From Protostelium mycophagum (Eukaryota > Evosea > Variosea > Protosteliida > Protosteliaceae), in the NCBI GenBank assembly GCA_002081555.1, contig MZNV01001529.1, forward strand, positions 1-64,000: a stretch of 64,000 bases of DNA. The letters run 5' to 3'. A program made the translations under genes and the position numbers. This document shows, piece after piece, positions 44,747 through 62,711 of the stretch (positions within the stretch are counted from its first letter, which is position 1; the number at the start of each line of letters is the position of its first letter). A model generated the notes under the pieces. That model saw only the letters and a program-made list of their open reading frames with translations, was not told where the DNA came from and ran no database searches.

Positions 44747-46901
44747 ATGGCGGTCCGTTTTCCAGCAGAATGGGAGAAGCATGAGAGTGTATGGATAAGT
44801 TGGCCAGAGATGGAGGCCGACTGTGACCTTCAAGGTAGATCGATCGTTAGTATTGTTCTCATTTGTGTAGGCTATTCTCCAATAGAAGACACTTATAAAG
44901 TGATCGTGAGAGAAATCACACTTCGTCTCAACTTGAACGTGATCGTCTCTAATGAAAAGTTGAAAGCCCGATTGGAATCTGAATTAAAGGTGTTCACCGA
45001 TGTTCACACAATACAAATCTACGTCATGGAGAAATATTCAAGTGAGCCTGCTTCATTCATGTAAATAATTAAACTAAATCATTCAGTTTGGGCCAGAGAT
45101 TTCGGTCCCATTTTTAACATTACACAAGACAACTCCTTGGAGGTCGCCATCTTTGGATGGAGCGCTTGGGGTAGGATCAATGATTGGCCAGAAGAAGAAT
45201 CTAGAGAGGCGATGCAAGACTCGACTGTCGCCAGGAGTGTGGCGGCACAGTTGAATTTGAAGACGAGACTTGCAAGTGTTGAAGGATCAGACAAGGTGAT
45301 CTCTTTGTTTTTGTGAAATTTTAACTCACAAAAGTCGATATTTAGAATTATAATATATTAAATACAGATGTAATAATAATAAATCGCTTCTTTCTTATTA
45401 TCTTGTGCCAATAAATCAAGTTTTATTTTTGAATCATTCATCACAGTGACCAGAATGTATAAATATTTTTTTAATTTATAAAACAGTTGTTGATATCAGA
45501 AGGAGGAGACAGGGAATTTAACGGAAAGGGCACTCTGATGGTCACTGAAGCCGTGGAATTTCAGCGAAATCCCGGTCTGTCACGTGACCAGATCGAAAAT
45601 TCTCTGAAAAATTCACTTGGGGTCAAAAAAGTGATCTGGATGAAGCGGGGAGTGGCGGAAGGTGAGTGTGATTGTCCTTCTACAACGATGTAATGTGAAT
45701 AGATGGGTTCCCAACAGATGGATTTTTACCTGGAGGACTGGTACCAAGTTTTGGTACGAGCGGGCATATCGATGAGGTAGAGTTTCTGTATATGTATATA
45801 TTTATTTGTCGTTATTATGGGTCGTTGCTGCAGCAACTTCAACACAAGTGAAACAATGCTCGAAAATCCTTGTACAAATTGAAGAAAAAATATCTTGTAC
45901 AAATTTTAAATTATTGCAGTACGCCAGATTTTCAGACGAGAAGACGGTGATACTTGCACACGTCTCTAAAGAGGAAGCTGAGGCCTGTCCCATCGCCAAA
46001 ATGTCCCGGGACGCACTTGAAGAGAACTTGAAGATTTTGTCTTCTGAAACTGACCAGGACGGAAATCCTCTGCGGGTACTTGCAGTTTGTCAATATTCAA
46101 ATTTTGAATTTCGGCGAAGATGCACTCTTCTGATTTTGGCATATTAATTATTTTATCATGTAAACCATTTCACTAATAAGACGAGGTGTTACGCATTCCA
46201 AACCCACCCATCATCACAATTGATTTAAAACCAAAAGATATATACCAACAGGAGATATGCAAGCTTCTACAGAGGTGAGTTGACCCTCTTAATCATGTGA
46301 AGAAGTGAGTGATGTCGGGTTCGTTCATATCGACACAGTCTACCGCATCCCTTGCCGCACTGCGAAGTCAAGCATGTCTGAGCGAGGCCAGTACTAAGGT
46401 GGGAGACCACTTGGGAAGCCCTCGTGACGAACTCTTTTCATGTTAACCCTTTTCATATTTTTTATCGAGTTAAGCCTGAGGAGATTCGGTTATTCGAAAC
46501 AAAAACACGATTGCGAGCAAATACATTGATAAAAAGCAGAGGAGGACACCAAGTCAACCCACAAGACACCTTGAAGATGGTCTTACCGGCCAGTTACTGC
46601 AATTTCCTGGTAACAAACGACCTCGTTTTGGCGCCAAAATATGCGCGGGAAAGTCTGGCGGAGGAACTGCGTAAGGAATGTGAGAAGACAGACAAGGAGG
46701 CGGCAAGAGTATTGTCTGAAGCATTTCCTGGAAGAGAAGTGGTGCAAATTGATGTGTTCACCGTCAACATTGGAGGGTAATCACTCTTTGTAGTTTGTTT
46801 ATGTGTGATGCAACAGAAATGACAATGAGCTGAGATTAAATATTGACAACGTGTAGAGGGGGCATTCATTGTATAACACAGCAACACCCAGCTGTGTAAA
46901 A
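44747..46901 (+). CDS. agmatine deiminase (PAD_porph family)
   Basis: Converts agmatine to N-carbamoylputrescine, part of a route from arginine to polyamines. Start MAVRFPAEWEKHESVWISWP at 44747. Then VWARDFGPIF, SEGGDREFNGKGTLM, GFLPGGLVPSFGTSGHIDE (catalytic His), ARFSDEKTVI, RIPNPPIITIDL, PASYCNFLVTNDLVLAPKY, AFPGREVVQIDV and the catalytic Cys in GGIHCITQQHP, ending at 46901. Full length, residues intact. Introns include an AT-rich one (about 45297-45486) and one (46274 to about 46471) that carries a 5S rRNA gene. The obvious donor and acceptor of that intron do not join in frame, so a small exon or a non-GT donor may be involved there. Confidence 0.9.
46319..46432 (+). rRNA. 5S ribosomal RNA gene
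   Basis: About 114 nt. The 5' GTTCGTT pairs with the 3' GACGAAC to form helix I. The internal control region (GAAGTCAAGCATG, then GGCCAGTACTAAGGTGGGAGACC, given here only by position 46369-46409 beyond 20 bases) and the tail CTTGGGAAG are typical of eukaryotic 5S. TTTT at 46435-46438 is a Pol III terminator. The gene lies within an intron of agmatine deiminase, same strand. A single copy, not a tandem array. Confidence 0.9.
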
Positions 46902-47290
46902 TTTAATACGGTTGTATAACAAGAAGGACTAAAAAGTGATGCAAACTATAGTTTGTGTTTCTCATTCATTTTGCTAAATCACCAAGGCTCCTTAGCACAA
47001 TGGCAGTGCATCCGACTCCAGATCGGAAGGTTGGGTGTTCAAGTCACTCAGGGGTCAATCCTTTTTTTCCGTTATGAAAAGTGGAAGTACAAATTTATTG
47101 CCGATTGGTGTCAAGCACACGCAGATGCGCTGACTGTTCAGGGAACTGCAGGGGTTAAAACAAATTTGAAAAAAAGGCTGAGCGAATTGACCCACGAGCA
47201 TCACCTCCATTCATTCATTGTGCTACATGAACACCTGGTTGTGTGTTCGTTCCTCTACAATGGAAAGTACCAGGAAAAATCCCCCCATTG
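46902..47290. other. convergent spacer holding tRNA-Trp
   Basis: Apart from the tRNA gene (next entry) this is the 3' flank of agmatine deiminase and of cyclase B. The long frame across the tRNA is not coding. Confidence 0.5.
46986..47057 (+). tRNA. tRNA-Trp (CCA)
   Basis: 72 nt without an intron. Acceptor GGCTCCT pairs with AGGGGTC (with wobble), discriminator A; anticodon stem TCCGA/TCGGA around loop CTCCAGA gives anticodon CCA; T arm GGGTG-TTCAAGT-CACTC. A T7 run at 47062-47068 is the Pol III terminator. Confidence 0.93.
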
Positions 47291-50055
47291 TTATTTTGCC
47301 AGTGACTCCACAATATCCCAAGTTCCAGAACTTTTCATGGCTAGTTCTATTCTGCCTTGTAGATGGCGCGTCGCTCCATCTTTAGGATAGTCTTGCAGGA
47401 TCGCATCGACCTTCTGTGTCGCTTGGTCCAACTTCCGCATCTCAAACAGCGAGAGCGCCGACATGTACAGAAGGTTTAACGTCTGTCTTCTTGGTGTCCG
47501 ATCCGCTGTGATCTCATACAAGGCTGTCTCTTTCCGCTTGCCCGCAACCTTTACTGTTGATATCTTGCGTGTTGAAAAGTTCTGTCCGTCGATACGGTCG
47601 TGTGTCGCTTCTGATACGAGTATGCTTGTTCCGTAATATTTGTTTGCGTTTTCCAGCCGCGATGCCAAGTTGACGTTGTCGCCGATGCAAGTGAAAGCGA
47701 TGCGCTGGCTGCTGCCGATGTTCCCAGCAAGTACGTCGCCAGAGTTGATGCCCACTCGGTGTTGTAATTCGATGTCGTACAGCTTTTTCCATCTTCTGTT
47801 CAGCTGTTTCAGTTGCTCTGTGCATTCCACAGCCGTCCGGCACGCTGCCTCTTCATGATTGTTTAACTACAAAGGGATAAATGCCACAAAACCGAAAGAC
47901 GCTAACAATAGAAAAGTACCTTGGAGGGGATATTGAATAAAGCCATGATACAGTCCCCGATGTATTTATCTACAACTCCTCCATTCTGTAGTGTCAATTA
48001 ATTCTTGTTCTCAGTGTCAGTTTGACACTCTAAATTGGGAATAAAGAATCTCAGATATTATATTTAATCCTTACATCGATGATGATGGCTGTCATAGCTT
48101 CCATATACTCTTCTGTTATTGCAGCTAGCACGTCTGGATCTTGCGCCTCTGCAAGTGCCGTGAAATCTTTGATATCCTGGAAGTACACAGTTGCCGTCGA
48201 TGACTTAAGATAGGGTAATGCCTCTTTCTGTGATTGTTAACACCCATTTTTGCCAAAATAGGCTGTAATTAGCATCAGAGGACTCACTCTGGACTTGAGA
48301 ATAGTTGAAATGATCTCAATTGGCACATATTTCCGAAATGAGCGCAGCGCTGCATGCATAGCCATGAATGAGTTGTACAACTTTGATGCTTCTAAAAATG
48401 GAGGTTCAGAAAAATCTGAACTGTCAAGCTCCAACCGTGACACCTGTCATTTGTCACAACACGTCAATTTGATATACAATCTACCTTCTCCAGTTCTTCC
48501 GACAGTCTATACAGAGACTTGGTGATCAGAAGTATCACCAAGATCATCATAATCATCGCGCCAACACACATGCACACAGTGATCAACACCGAATCTCTCA
48601 CGTAATGACTGACTTCGATTGGCGTTAATTGAATCACAGTCCAATTCAAATTATCATTGATATAGCCGACTTCAGCAATGTGATAGTCAATACCTATGGT
48701 CATCACAACATGATTCGAAGATGCACACTCACCATTGTAGCTGACTTCGTCACGCCCTTGTGTAACTGCAATGTAGGAAGGTAAAATCCACTCATCCTCA
48801 TTATCATATATCGTCATCTGAGTCCCACTGTTTCGACATGAATTATGTTCAACACCAGAAATACAGAATTGTTCAGGAAATATGGAAATGTAGCTGTTGA
48901 TGTGGCCACTATTTGGTCAAACTGGTCCTTGATGTAGATGAGGGTCTGATTGGTGTTTGATGCTTCAATGATGCCTTTCAGCATGGTCACGATGCTGATG
49001 ATAAGTTAGGAATTTCCACCTATGCGTACCTACTTGGACACGCTAACACAGACATTAGCTATCCCCACTTTGGTGATGTTACTGTTTCCACAAAAGGCTT
49101 CTATTCTGCAAACGACTGCGATGGGGGGGTCATAACCTGCATAGAAATCCATGTGTCTCCACCACCGCGGGGCACTGCAGTTCTGTCCTTCGCTTGGAAC
49201 AAGGAAATCAAAACTACTGTACGGAGTCGGGAAACCGGACATCCAACTTTTTGAATTTCAGTTTTGGCGCCAAAATGATGTTACACACTTGGAGAGATTG
49301 AGTTGTGTGAGGTTGGTATTGAGATCCACAGTGTAGGGATACACTTCCCACGTCCCGTTCACCATCAGGTTCTCGTAGAGGTCTTTTTCATAGTTGTAGC
49401 TCTCGATGCCGATGCACTGGACGAATTAATGCTTTTTTTAACCTGATCGTGCATAATACCTTTCCATTATTCCAACAAAATTCGACCGCAGAGCCTTCCG
49501 ATCTTGGTGAACCGAGTTGCAACCCAAAGGCGAGCAGGCTCCAATAATTGGGAAGAATGGTCTTAGTATCGTCTGCGGGCAGAGGTTGGAGCACATTGCC
49601 ACTCCTTAGATGATTGTGCCCTTATACGATTACCCAATGTAAATGACAAGAGATCTTACAGACAGTGAGGGAATCATCTGCCCAGTTCAAGGTGTATCCT
49701 AACTGAGATTTAATTAATAATGCAGCTCCTTGCTGTTCTGTTAATATCTTGGAGCTTGCTAGTCTATGCTGGTTCATAGTTCCAGTTACTGTCAGAATAC
49801 AAGATGTGAGGATGAGGAAAATGACAGAGACAGTGACAGCGATGCATCGTATGGACATCAATTTCTTCAACAAAGACCTGACACCATTGAGATGATGTAA
49901 AATGACACCGATTCCACTTACAATGCAGCACCCCCTCGTGATTTTGACGAGTAACTCGAGTTCCAGCTCACACCGGAGCCCAACGGAGTTTTCGTAAACT
50001 TGGCCTCTACAGACACCGGCAACAGGTTTGTAGTCTTGTTGAAGCTGAAGACCAT
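47291..50055 (-). CDS. receptor-type class III nucleotidyl cyclase (copy B)
   Basis: Paralogue of the cyclase at 5012-7760, with the same strand, length and exon plan. Start 50055 (MVFSFNKTTNLLPVSV) aligned with copy A; an ATG-free extension upstream is ignored. TM1 (IRCIAVTVSVIFLILTSCIL), ectodomain with NCSAPRWW shared with copy A, TM2 (VCMCVGAMIMMILVILL), SFMAMHAALRSFRKYVP linker, catalytic domain with VYFQDIKDFT, DKYIGDCIMALF and GDNVNLASR, C-tail LLYMSALSLFEMRKLDQATQKV. Catalytic residues intact. Ectodomain sequence has diverged more than the catalytic part, which fits different ligands or stimuli for the two copies. Confidence 0.88.
49262..49275. repeat. perfect 14-bp palindrome in a cyclase B intron
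   Basis: TTTTGGCGCCAAAA at the same intron position as in copy A; the flanking bases (CTGAA.TT on the gene strand) are also shared. Confidence 0.6.
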
Positions 50056-51084
50056 GCCTCTCGGCTTTGGGAGAATAAAACTTATCCTCTTGACGGAAAA
50101 GAGACAGAAAATTCGGTTTTGGGAGCCTGGCGCAACAGCCGAAGGTTTTTCTGCTAAAAGAAGCACAACCAACTTACCGGTGGAAAAATGGAAAGACCAT
50201 TTTCATACCGGTTCCCAGGTGTCGTTCTTCGGGATTTTGGTAGTTAGCGTGTTTATGTTTGTCGCGCATTTGTCAGCCAGAATACCACCCTTGTCCCTTG
50301 AACACTTTGAGTTTTTTTCTGAAAGCAGGTGAATTGACATTAAGTACTCAGACAGCCTGTTACCCTGTATTTGTCTCAATGGGGTTTTCAAGAGGCATCA
50401 AGATACTTCAACAAAGAAGGAGCTCAAGGAAGCCACAGAAGAAAAGAAGAAAGTCAAGAGAAAAGGGGCATAAATCATTTATTTTGAAAAGAAGAAAGTT
50501 TTATTGAAGAGTTTTAAGCTAATAGATAACAGCAACATCATATGTCATCATCAAATTTAATTATAAATTGTTTTATAGCCAGTTATGATTTCACAACCAT
50601 TTGATGACAAATTCTGTGTTGCATTATTAATATTAATATTACCCTCTGACAAGGATTCAAAATGAAAATTAATTGCAATAGGCTGTTGCACATTAATGTA
50701 ACTGTATTTCTTATGACAACTATTTGAGATCTACAAATATATGTTTGTAGGGTAATTAGTATTATAATACATTTTAAACTGCAAATCTTGATGTTCATTA
50801 TCAAGGACTAGGGATCCGACCAAATCCTAAGGACCTGTACAGCTGTCTTGAATTTTGTTTTGTATTGCGTTTATCTCTGTTGTGAGCAGCTTCTGAAGGC
50901 AAGTTATTGACAATTTTTATTGAAATTTAGAATTTCAAAAAAACTTGTGCGTAAGTGCCTTGTTCTTTCGGCATTGCATCTTGCAACTCAGCACTTTTAC
51001 CGGATAGTGAATTCTAAAGATGGCTCCAAGCGGTCCTCTCCGCATCCATCAACCAAAGAGGTCACACGTCTTCTTTTCACTTGT
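50056..51084. other. about 1 kb without a recognised gene
   Basis: Upstream flank of cyclase B (minus) and of site-1 protease (plus). 50510-50800 is AT-rich. Frames of 60-110 codons lack homology or splice support. An undetected first exon of site-1 protease may lie here, for example from ATG 51020. Confidence 0.4.
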
Positions 51085-56493
<5,409 letters not shown>

Positions 56494-56993
56494 AAATCAA
56501 CAGTCAATAATTGTTTATTGTACAATCATGATGTTAAACAATTCATGTTCTCCCATAAGTACACTCATTGTTTCACCCTGATTTTAGGTAGTAAGATACT
56601 TGCATTGAGTATTATTTATTTTCTTCAACTTAAATTGACTAATTGTTCTCATTTTCAATTAACTCTCACTTACCTTGTCTTGATGCATTACATTCACCAT
56701 TCTTCAATGTTCTCTACCAGTGTTGGTGTTAAAATTGGAACAAACTCCAGTGTGGTTGACAACCTTTCTGTTATTTTGCAAATGTTTAGGTTTGTTTTTG
56801 TTGCACAAATTTTAACCAAATGTAGCTGTTGATGTCTGTTTGTCATATTGTTACAAAGAATACAGATCTCATTGGGCATATTGAAAACCAAGCTTAGATG
56901 CATTTTCCTTCAGAAGCTTCTTTAAGTCACTTTGTTTTCCTTTTCTTAGATCACTAATATAACCTAAGGATTTGGATCGCAGTGATCATCAAC
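56494..56993. other. spacer between convergent site-1 protease and STK11IP genes
   Basis: 500 bp, AT-rich, with no RNA gene or supported frame. Confidence 0.4.
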
Positions 56994-59900
56994 TCATTTT
57001 GTGTTTATTGTCAGATCCACTCTGAATAGTTCCTTCCATTTCTGGGCCAAAAGTTGCAAAAGCCTGTTCCTCTCATATCTTCCCGAGATATAGAGTGTCC
57101 AAACCAAGTGATCGTCTCTCTGCCCTATCGGAAGCTTCAAGATGGATCCGAGCATGCTGCGGTGGCTGGTCCGTGATGACGGCTTAGTATCCTTCTCTTT
57201 GCTTTCCTCTTCAAAGAGTAAATTGACCATTTTGCCTTCTGTGAACAGTTCCTGCAATCATCAATCCATTTTCCATCTGGTGATTGGATCATGAACAATG
57301 TGTTAAGAACTTGTACCCACCACACTTATCAGATCGCTTATTCTGTGAATTTTTGTAACAGTCAACAAAATCTTGTCGCGCTCTCCTGCTGGCATGGTGA
57401 CAATGCCCGAGGTGATCGGCCACTTTGATTGGTCCTCTTCGCACAAGATGATGTAATCATCTGATATCAAAATGGTTCTCGGTGTCTTTTCGGCAGCTGT
57501 GCTTGTCCAGTTGAATAATCGTTGTTCTGGTACGTAAACTAGATCCTCTTAGATCCACATCGACTTGAATTTTTTCTTCACAAAAGTTTGCAAAAGCGAC
57601 GAAAAACTCAAGTCCATACCCAGAGCATATAATAGAATGTGGAAAGAATCTCCTAGCACCTCCTTTGGTAGCTGTGGCGACGCCTGCAGCAATAGTTGAG
57701 ACTTGATGAAATTGATCTGCTGCTGATTGAACTGAATGATGGGCGGGGGTGTGAGTCCCTCAGCGAGGAAAGTGGTGGTGACGACTTCCAAAAAACTCGT
57801 TGTAGATGAGTGGTCACGTGTCACAAAGATGTACGGATAAGTCCCGGAAATTTCAGGTTGGAACACCTGGTGGATGAGTTTCATCACAATGAAAATGTAC
57901 AACTGACCTGCTCGGTCATGCCGATGATGATCTTGTCAATGTCATAGAGTTGGTGAGCCCCCAGCACATTCATGTTATTTCCTAACTTATCTTTATCTTG
58001 CGTCTACAACGGTGAGTTTTCTTCGAATTTTCCTCGAATTTTCTTGAAATCCTCACCTTCTTCGGTACCAACACGTACAGGTACTGCGTCGTCAAGACTA
58101 TCACTCCGAATCTTTTCATTCGATTAAAACCGATCTACAACGCTGTAAACTCACCTCTCCTCGTCATTTTTGCTCGGCAAGATGAAATTTGTCTCCAGTG
58201 ATGTCTTAAACTGTTCTTCAATGCCGCCTTTGAACACATTCAATTTTAGGTTAAGTTGGAAGTTGACTTCTGTGCCGAAGCGGTGGACCGTCTCCACGAT
58301 GGCGGGGGAAGCGGAGTGGTCCTCCACAACGGGCATGGAGTTGGTCGGAGTTTGACTTGCGTCGAACTCTGCAATGTACTCGCTGTCACACCTGAAGGAG
58401 TGAGGATTTTTATTATAAAGTTGAATTGTAAAGCTCGTTTGTGTTATCTGACACGAAGTAAATATTGGCGTGGAATTTTGCCTTGTCAATGCTACTTTTG
58501 GATGCGCATGGATACAAATGTCTGATATGAAAAGATTACTTTGTGCAGCGGGCCGTGTCTATTGCATCTGACATCGGAATGATGTGGGAGCAAGACAAGC
58601 ACCTCACTTTTCTATTCTAAAAATATTGAGTTTCCTGAATCTTCACGGAATCTTCTCTGAATTTTCATTGAAAATCTCACCCGGGCGTTTATGTCCAGAA
58701 CGGGTTGTAAAATGTCGAAAAGGTGCTGCATCGCTTGTGTGTCGACTTTGTATTTGAACAGCCTCTTTTCGTTATTTCCAAGTATGGAGGACCTAAACTC
58801 CAACTGGACCCAGAACTGAGAAGCTTCTCCAGCAGGTCCTGGGTATATTCAGTATTTACATCGTTGTAGATGAGAGAATGGCGGGAAAATGTTGGGAAGA
58901 TCTTCCAAATGTTTCAATCTCGTTTTTTCACCGCGAATTATCCGCTTTGAATCTGCAAGGGAGGCCATAAATATGGTCACGTGATGTTGACATCTGTCAC
59001 CTTGATTTGTACACGAGACCAAAAATTTGAGCTGGTCAGTGATCACCGGTTGTGCGGTGATGATGTCCAACTCTCGGAAAGTTCTGCTGTCTACAACGAT
59101 GATCCTGTCTTCAGCTTTGGAGCCCACCATAACTTGTGCGTAAATCTCATCAGAATGCCTGCAAAATCTCAGCAAAATTTCCCTTGCGGTCATGGCGGAA
59201 ATTTCCCAGAATTGGACAAATCCAATTTTCCCAGAATTTTTTCTAGGAAAAACCTATTTTACGAGGAAACTTTCGTTTTTAAACAAGCTTGCAATTGCTC
59301 GAAATTTCCGGCCGGAAAAATAAATTCCCCGCGGCCGGGGAATGTGAGGGCGGCAAAGCCGCAGCAGGTTCTTCATCACAACCCGTTTAGAGACCAAGAC
59401 TTGTGTGAATTCTCTTGGTGATCTCGATGTCTCACCCGTCATCGTCATTCTGATCTGATCCGTAATCTTCTTGGATGACTGCGCCGATGACAGACATGCG
59501 AGGTTTCTCTTTTTTCTTGTGATATTGGACCTGCCCAAGTGTTTCTTCGACTTCTTCTGCCTCTAATGACGGAGGCTCTTCGATCTCTTCCTCATGATCG
59601 TGGACAATGTCCTCGATTTCATCTTCTGAAGGTTCGATCTCCGGCTCTTCCTCATGTTGTGTTGGTTCTTCATGATCTGGGCGTATCCGTGGCGAGAGTG
59701 GTTGCGGTGAGGCCAGGGGAGGTTTCTGTGACTTTCAATCATGATCTTCTCATCACCATCTTTGCTTCTAAAGTGACAAACATCCTGCCTCTTTATTTCA
59801 GTGCAACACTATCACCACAAAATCACAGCAGAGCTGCAGCTGCCAGAATGTCCAAAATCATCTCAATAAGATGGATACCTCCGGCAGATTGAGACAGTTC

Positions 59901-61739
59901 TTCTCTTTCAGAAGAGTGGGTAAAGACATGAGCCACTCCTCACCACATTCTTGTCGCATCTGTTCGACCTCCCTCTGAAAATCATTGTCGTCCTTCTCTT
60001 CATGTGCTTCAGAGATGACAACACCGCTGTGGCTTTTTATTATTTTGCAAAGACATTCGAAAATCACTGCAATGGAGATTTTTATTCTTTTTATCTTGTC
60101 CAAAATATTAAAATAAATTGAACCGCCGGTGTAGATGTGTGATATTACGTACTTTTGACTGGTCGTCAGTGCGGGAGTGGATATATCTACAACTCTCTTA
60201 TGTCCTTTTTTCTTCTCTTTTTGAACGATCATCATCGCCCTGACGTCATCATGATCATGAAATTTCGTCGAAATTTCATGGAGACTCACTTTTCGATCTG
60301 TAAATCATATTCGTCTTCTGGTTTTGGAATAGTTACGGCGTGTAACATTTGGTCATTGTTCAGTGTTAGTTCTGTGACTTGTGCTTTTGTCCCGTCCAGC
60401 AGAAGCTGCCTCGTTGTAAACACAAAATCTCATCTACAACTCTGTGCACTCACCGTTGGTCTGAAATTCGCGAAAATCTGCGCGCGATAATACGACTTAT
60501 GCGCGATGGGATTTCCCAGAAATTTCAAGTTACTTATCAGGGGTAAGTCTTTGAGTCTCAAAGCCTCTGAAATTTCGCTGATATTATTCCCAGAAATATC
60601 AATTTCCTCCAGCGAATAACATTTTTCGAGTCCCTCAGTCGAGGTAAGAAAATTCCCAGACAAGTTCAGGACCCTGACATTACCTGTCAAAATACGATCG
60701 GAAAGTGTCATCAGGTGTCAAAATGTCATGAAGATTATCTTGACAGTTGTAGTTGGATTTTGGTTTTATGCACATATAAATAAAAAATATTCGGTGAAAA
60801 TTCGACTCACCTATCAATTCATTGAATCTGTTGACACGTCGTATTTGATTGTGACTGAGGTTCAAATTATTGAGCCCGTAACACCCTTCAAGATTCTCCA
60901 CTGTTGTGATCAAATTCCGCGATAAATCCACACATTCAACCCTCTTCAACAAGTTCTATTTATAGATCAATACGTAGAAATTTCGAGGAAAAACGGGTGA
61001 AGTTTCTTTGGTTTGTTTCAATGAAACTTCTTGGTGCAGAAGACTTACCATGGATACATCTACTTTTGGAATATTATTGAAACTACAATCGAGATTTGTT
61101 AAGAGACTCCATGGCTTGATCTCAGGATCATCGTCAAACTCGTCCTCACAATCGACCAAGACCTTCGTGTATTAACGACATATAGAGTACGTCATGTCCG
61201 TCTTACCTCTGAGAGGGAATTTAGAGAGTGTCTAACCTTCAGTGATTTACATTGTTTACTGATCCGTGGCAGATCCCTGATTAAATATGGTTTACATTGA
61301 ACGATCTACCGTCATGTTACGTTGAATCGAGTTAGGTGCAAAATCTAACCTCTAAAAATTCAACGGCAAAAAACGGTGTCAGATCGACAGCTACTGATTT
61401 CTCCAAAACATTTTGTGGTGATTCCACCTTGGAAGATTAACGTTACATCTGACAGACGATATGCTTACTCTCAGTTTTAGTGTTTGAGAGATGAGCCATT
61501 GCAAATCTACAAATTGACTCCTCGTGATCTCTTTGAAACGAACTCCTGAACGGAATCACGGGTTATGCCAAGAGTAAATACTTACCCTTTTCAAAATGTT
61601 CCACAAAAATGGCGTTTAATATTCTCACTCCTCGTGGAGTGATCGTTAGTCTTGTCTTCCCAGAGACAATATCGCTTTCTAAAATCATTATGAATACAAC
61701 ATTCGACAGGAGGGAGACAAATCTCCGATCACTTGCCAT
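56994..61739 (-). CDS. STK11IP: STK11-interacting protein (LKB1-interacting protein 1)
   Basis: Leucine-rich-repeat scaffold that binds LKB1 and, in animals, acts at the lysosome on acidification and mTORC1. Start MASDRRFVSLLSNVV at 61739; the N-terminal LTITPRGVRILNAIFVEHF resembles the animal pre-LRR segment. Leucine-rich repeats: SLLTNLDCSFNNI, RVECVDLSRNLITTVENL, GLNNLNLSHNQIRRVN, NVRVLNLSGNFLTS, SLEEIDISGNNISEI, SNLKFLGNP. Then RQLLLDGTKAQVTEL and GHKRVVDISTPALT, which match the animal GFLLDG and RVRRASISEP positions. Further on come VRCLSCSHIIP (Cys pair), PH-like segments (CDSEYIAEFDASQ, VNFQLNLKLNVF) and the ending LVWTLYISGRYERNRLLQLLAQKWKELF. Order and ends agree with the animal protein. 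Around 18 introns; middle joins approximate. Confidence 0.85.
59350..59362. repeat. GCGGC-AAA-GCCGC palindrome in STK11IP
   Basis: Five-base arms and a 3-nt loop, in a region of the gene where an intron is likely. Confidence 0.6.
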
Positions 61740-62055
61740 TCTTCGTCAGAAATCGGAGAAGTGAGGTGATGAAGCTGACAACATCCCGCCTTCCTTCCAT
61801 GTGATTGTGCGGAAAACCCTTTCTTGTCGTCTGTTGTAGACGAGACACATGTCGTTACAAAACGAACAATCGCATTTCCACCATGGCCAGATCAGATCAC
61901 GTTTGAACATATATCCACGAGAATATGTTTGTTTTGTATTACAAACACCTTCTACTCCTCAGCACCTCGCATCAATAGTTGTCTTCAAGAATCAGAGATT
62001 CCTCTTTGGCCGTAACTTGTATTCTTCTCATTAATCCTGTGTCATCGGGACCTTG
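61740..62055. other. upstream flank of STK11IP
   Basis: 316 bp. Short overlapping frames only; contains one GTTGTAGACGAGAC word near 61832. No element assigned. Confidence 0.35.
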
Positions 62056-62570
62056 TTAGTGTTCGACACAACATCCTTCATCCTCCCCATGATGCATTCT
62101 GCGTTTCTTCCGGAATAAACTGTCGTTTGTCGGGAACGCCATCCCATATTTTTGTGAATCACCATAGCAATATTTAATATTCGGAGATTCATTCTGAAGT
62201 GTTTCTGAACACTTAATCCTGAGGATTACCCCTTTTCTGGCTGCATACTTCCCCCGCCTGAGGTCAGCGTCCTCTTCTGAGCCACCAAGCTTGAACAGAC
62301 TCTGCCCAAGGACTGTCCAACACCCACACCTCCCCGTGGAAGAAGTGCACAATAAGACCCTGAAAAGTCGAGGCTTTTTGCAAAGTCATCAAAATTTGGA
62401 GTATATGAGATTTCAAAGCATTTGTGAGGTTTGTGTAAGTAATTTCTGGAAAGATGGCCCGTTTCCGGGATTTTTGTCATTTGTAAATTTCCGATTTGCA
62501 ATCCCCAAAGTCTGTCCTCGGGATTAAGTTGTAGAACGGAGCAAGGAAAATTTTTGTATAGACTGAGCAA
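62056..62570 (-). CDS. unknown small protein, uncertain exon model
   Basis: Not recognised. Two overlapping minus-strand frames (SYTPNFDDFAKSLDFSGSYCALLPRGG and QSLFKLGGSEEDADLRRGKYAARKG...FRKKRRMHHGEDEGCCVEH) could be consecutive exons joined by a short intron around 62320-62345. The end is basic and His/Cys-containing. No domain, signal or TM segment. Treat as tentative. Confidence 0.28.
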
Positions 62571-62711
62571 TGGGAAATTTTAAAGTGCTCCGAGTTCGAG
62601 TTGCGAGGAATTTGGTCTTGTATGTGAAACGAAGGAAGGATGTTTTAGAGGTCGGGTGGCATTCTTAACAGAAGACAAAGTGAGAGAAGCACTTGAAGTG
62701 CCAAAGTCAAT

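Noticed and set aside
46953-47390. 145-codon frame over the tRNA-Trp gene
   Set aside because: It overlaps the tRNA and the 3' coding end of cyclase B on the other strand, and has no domain or splice support.
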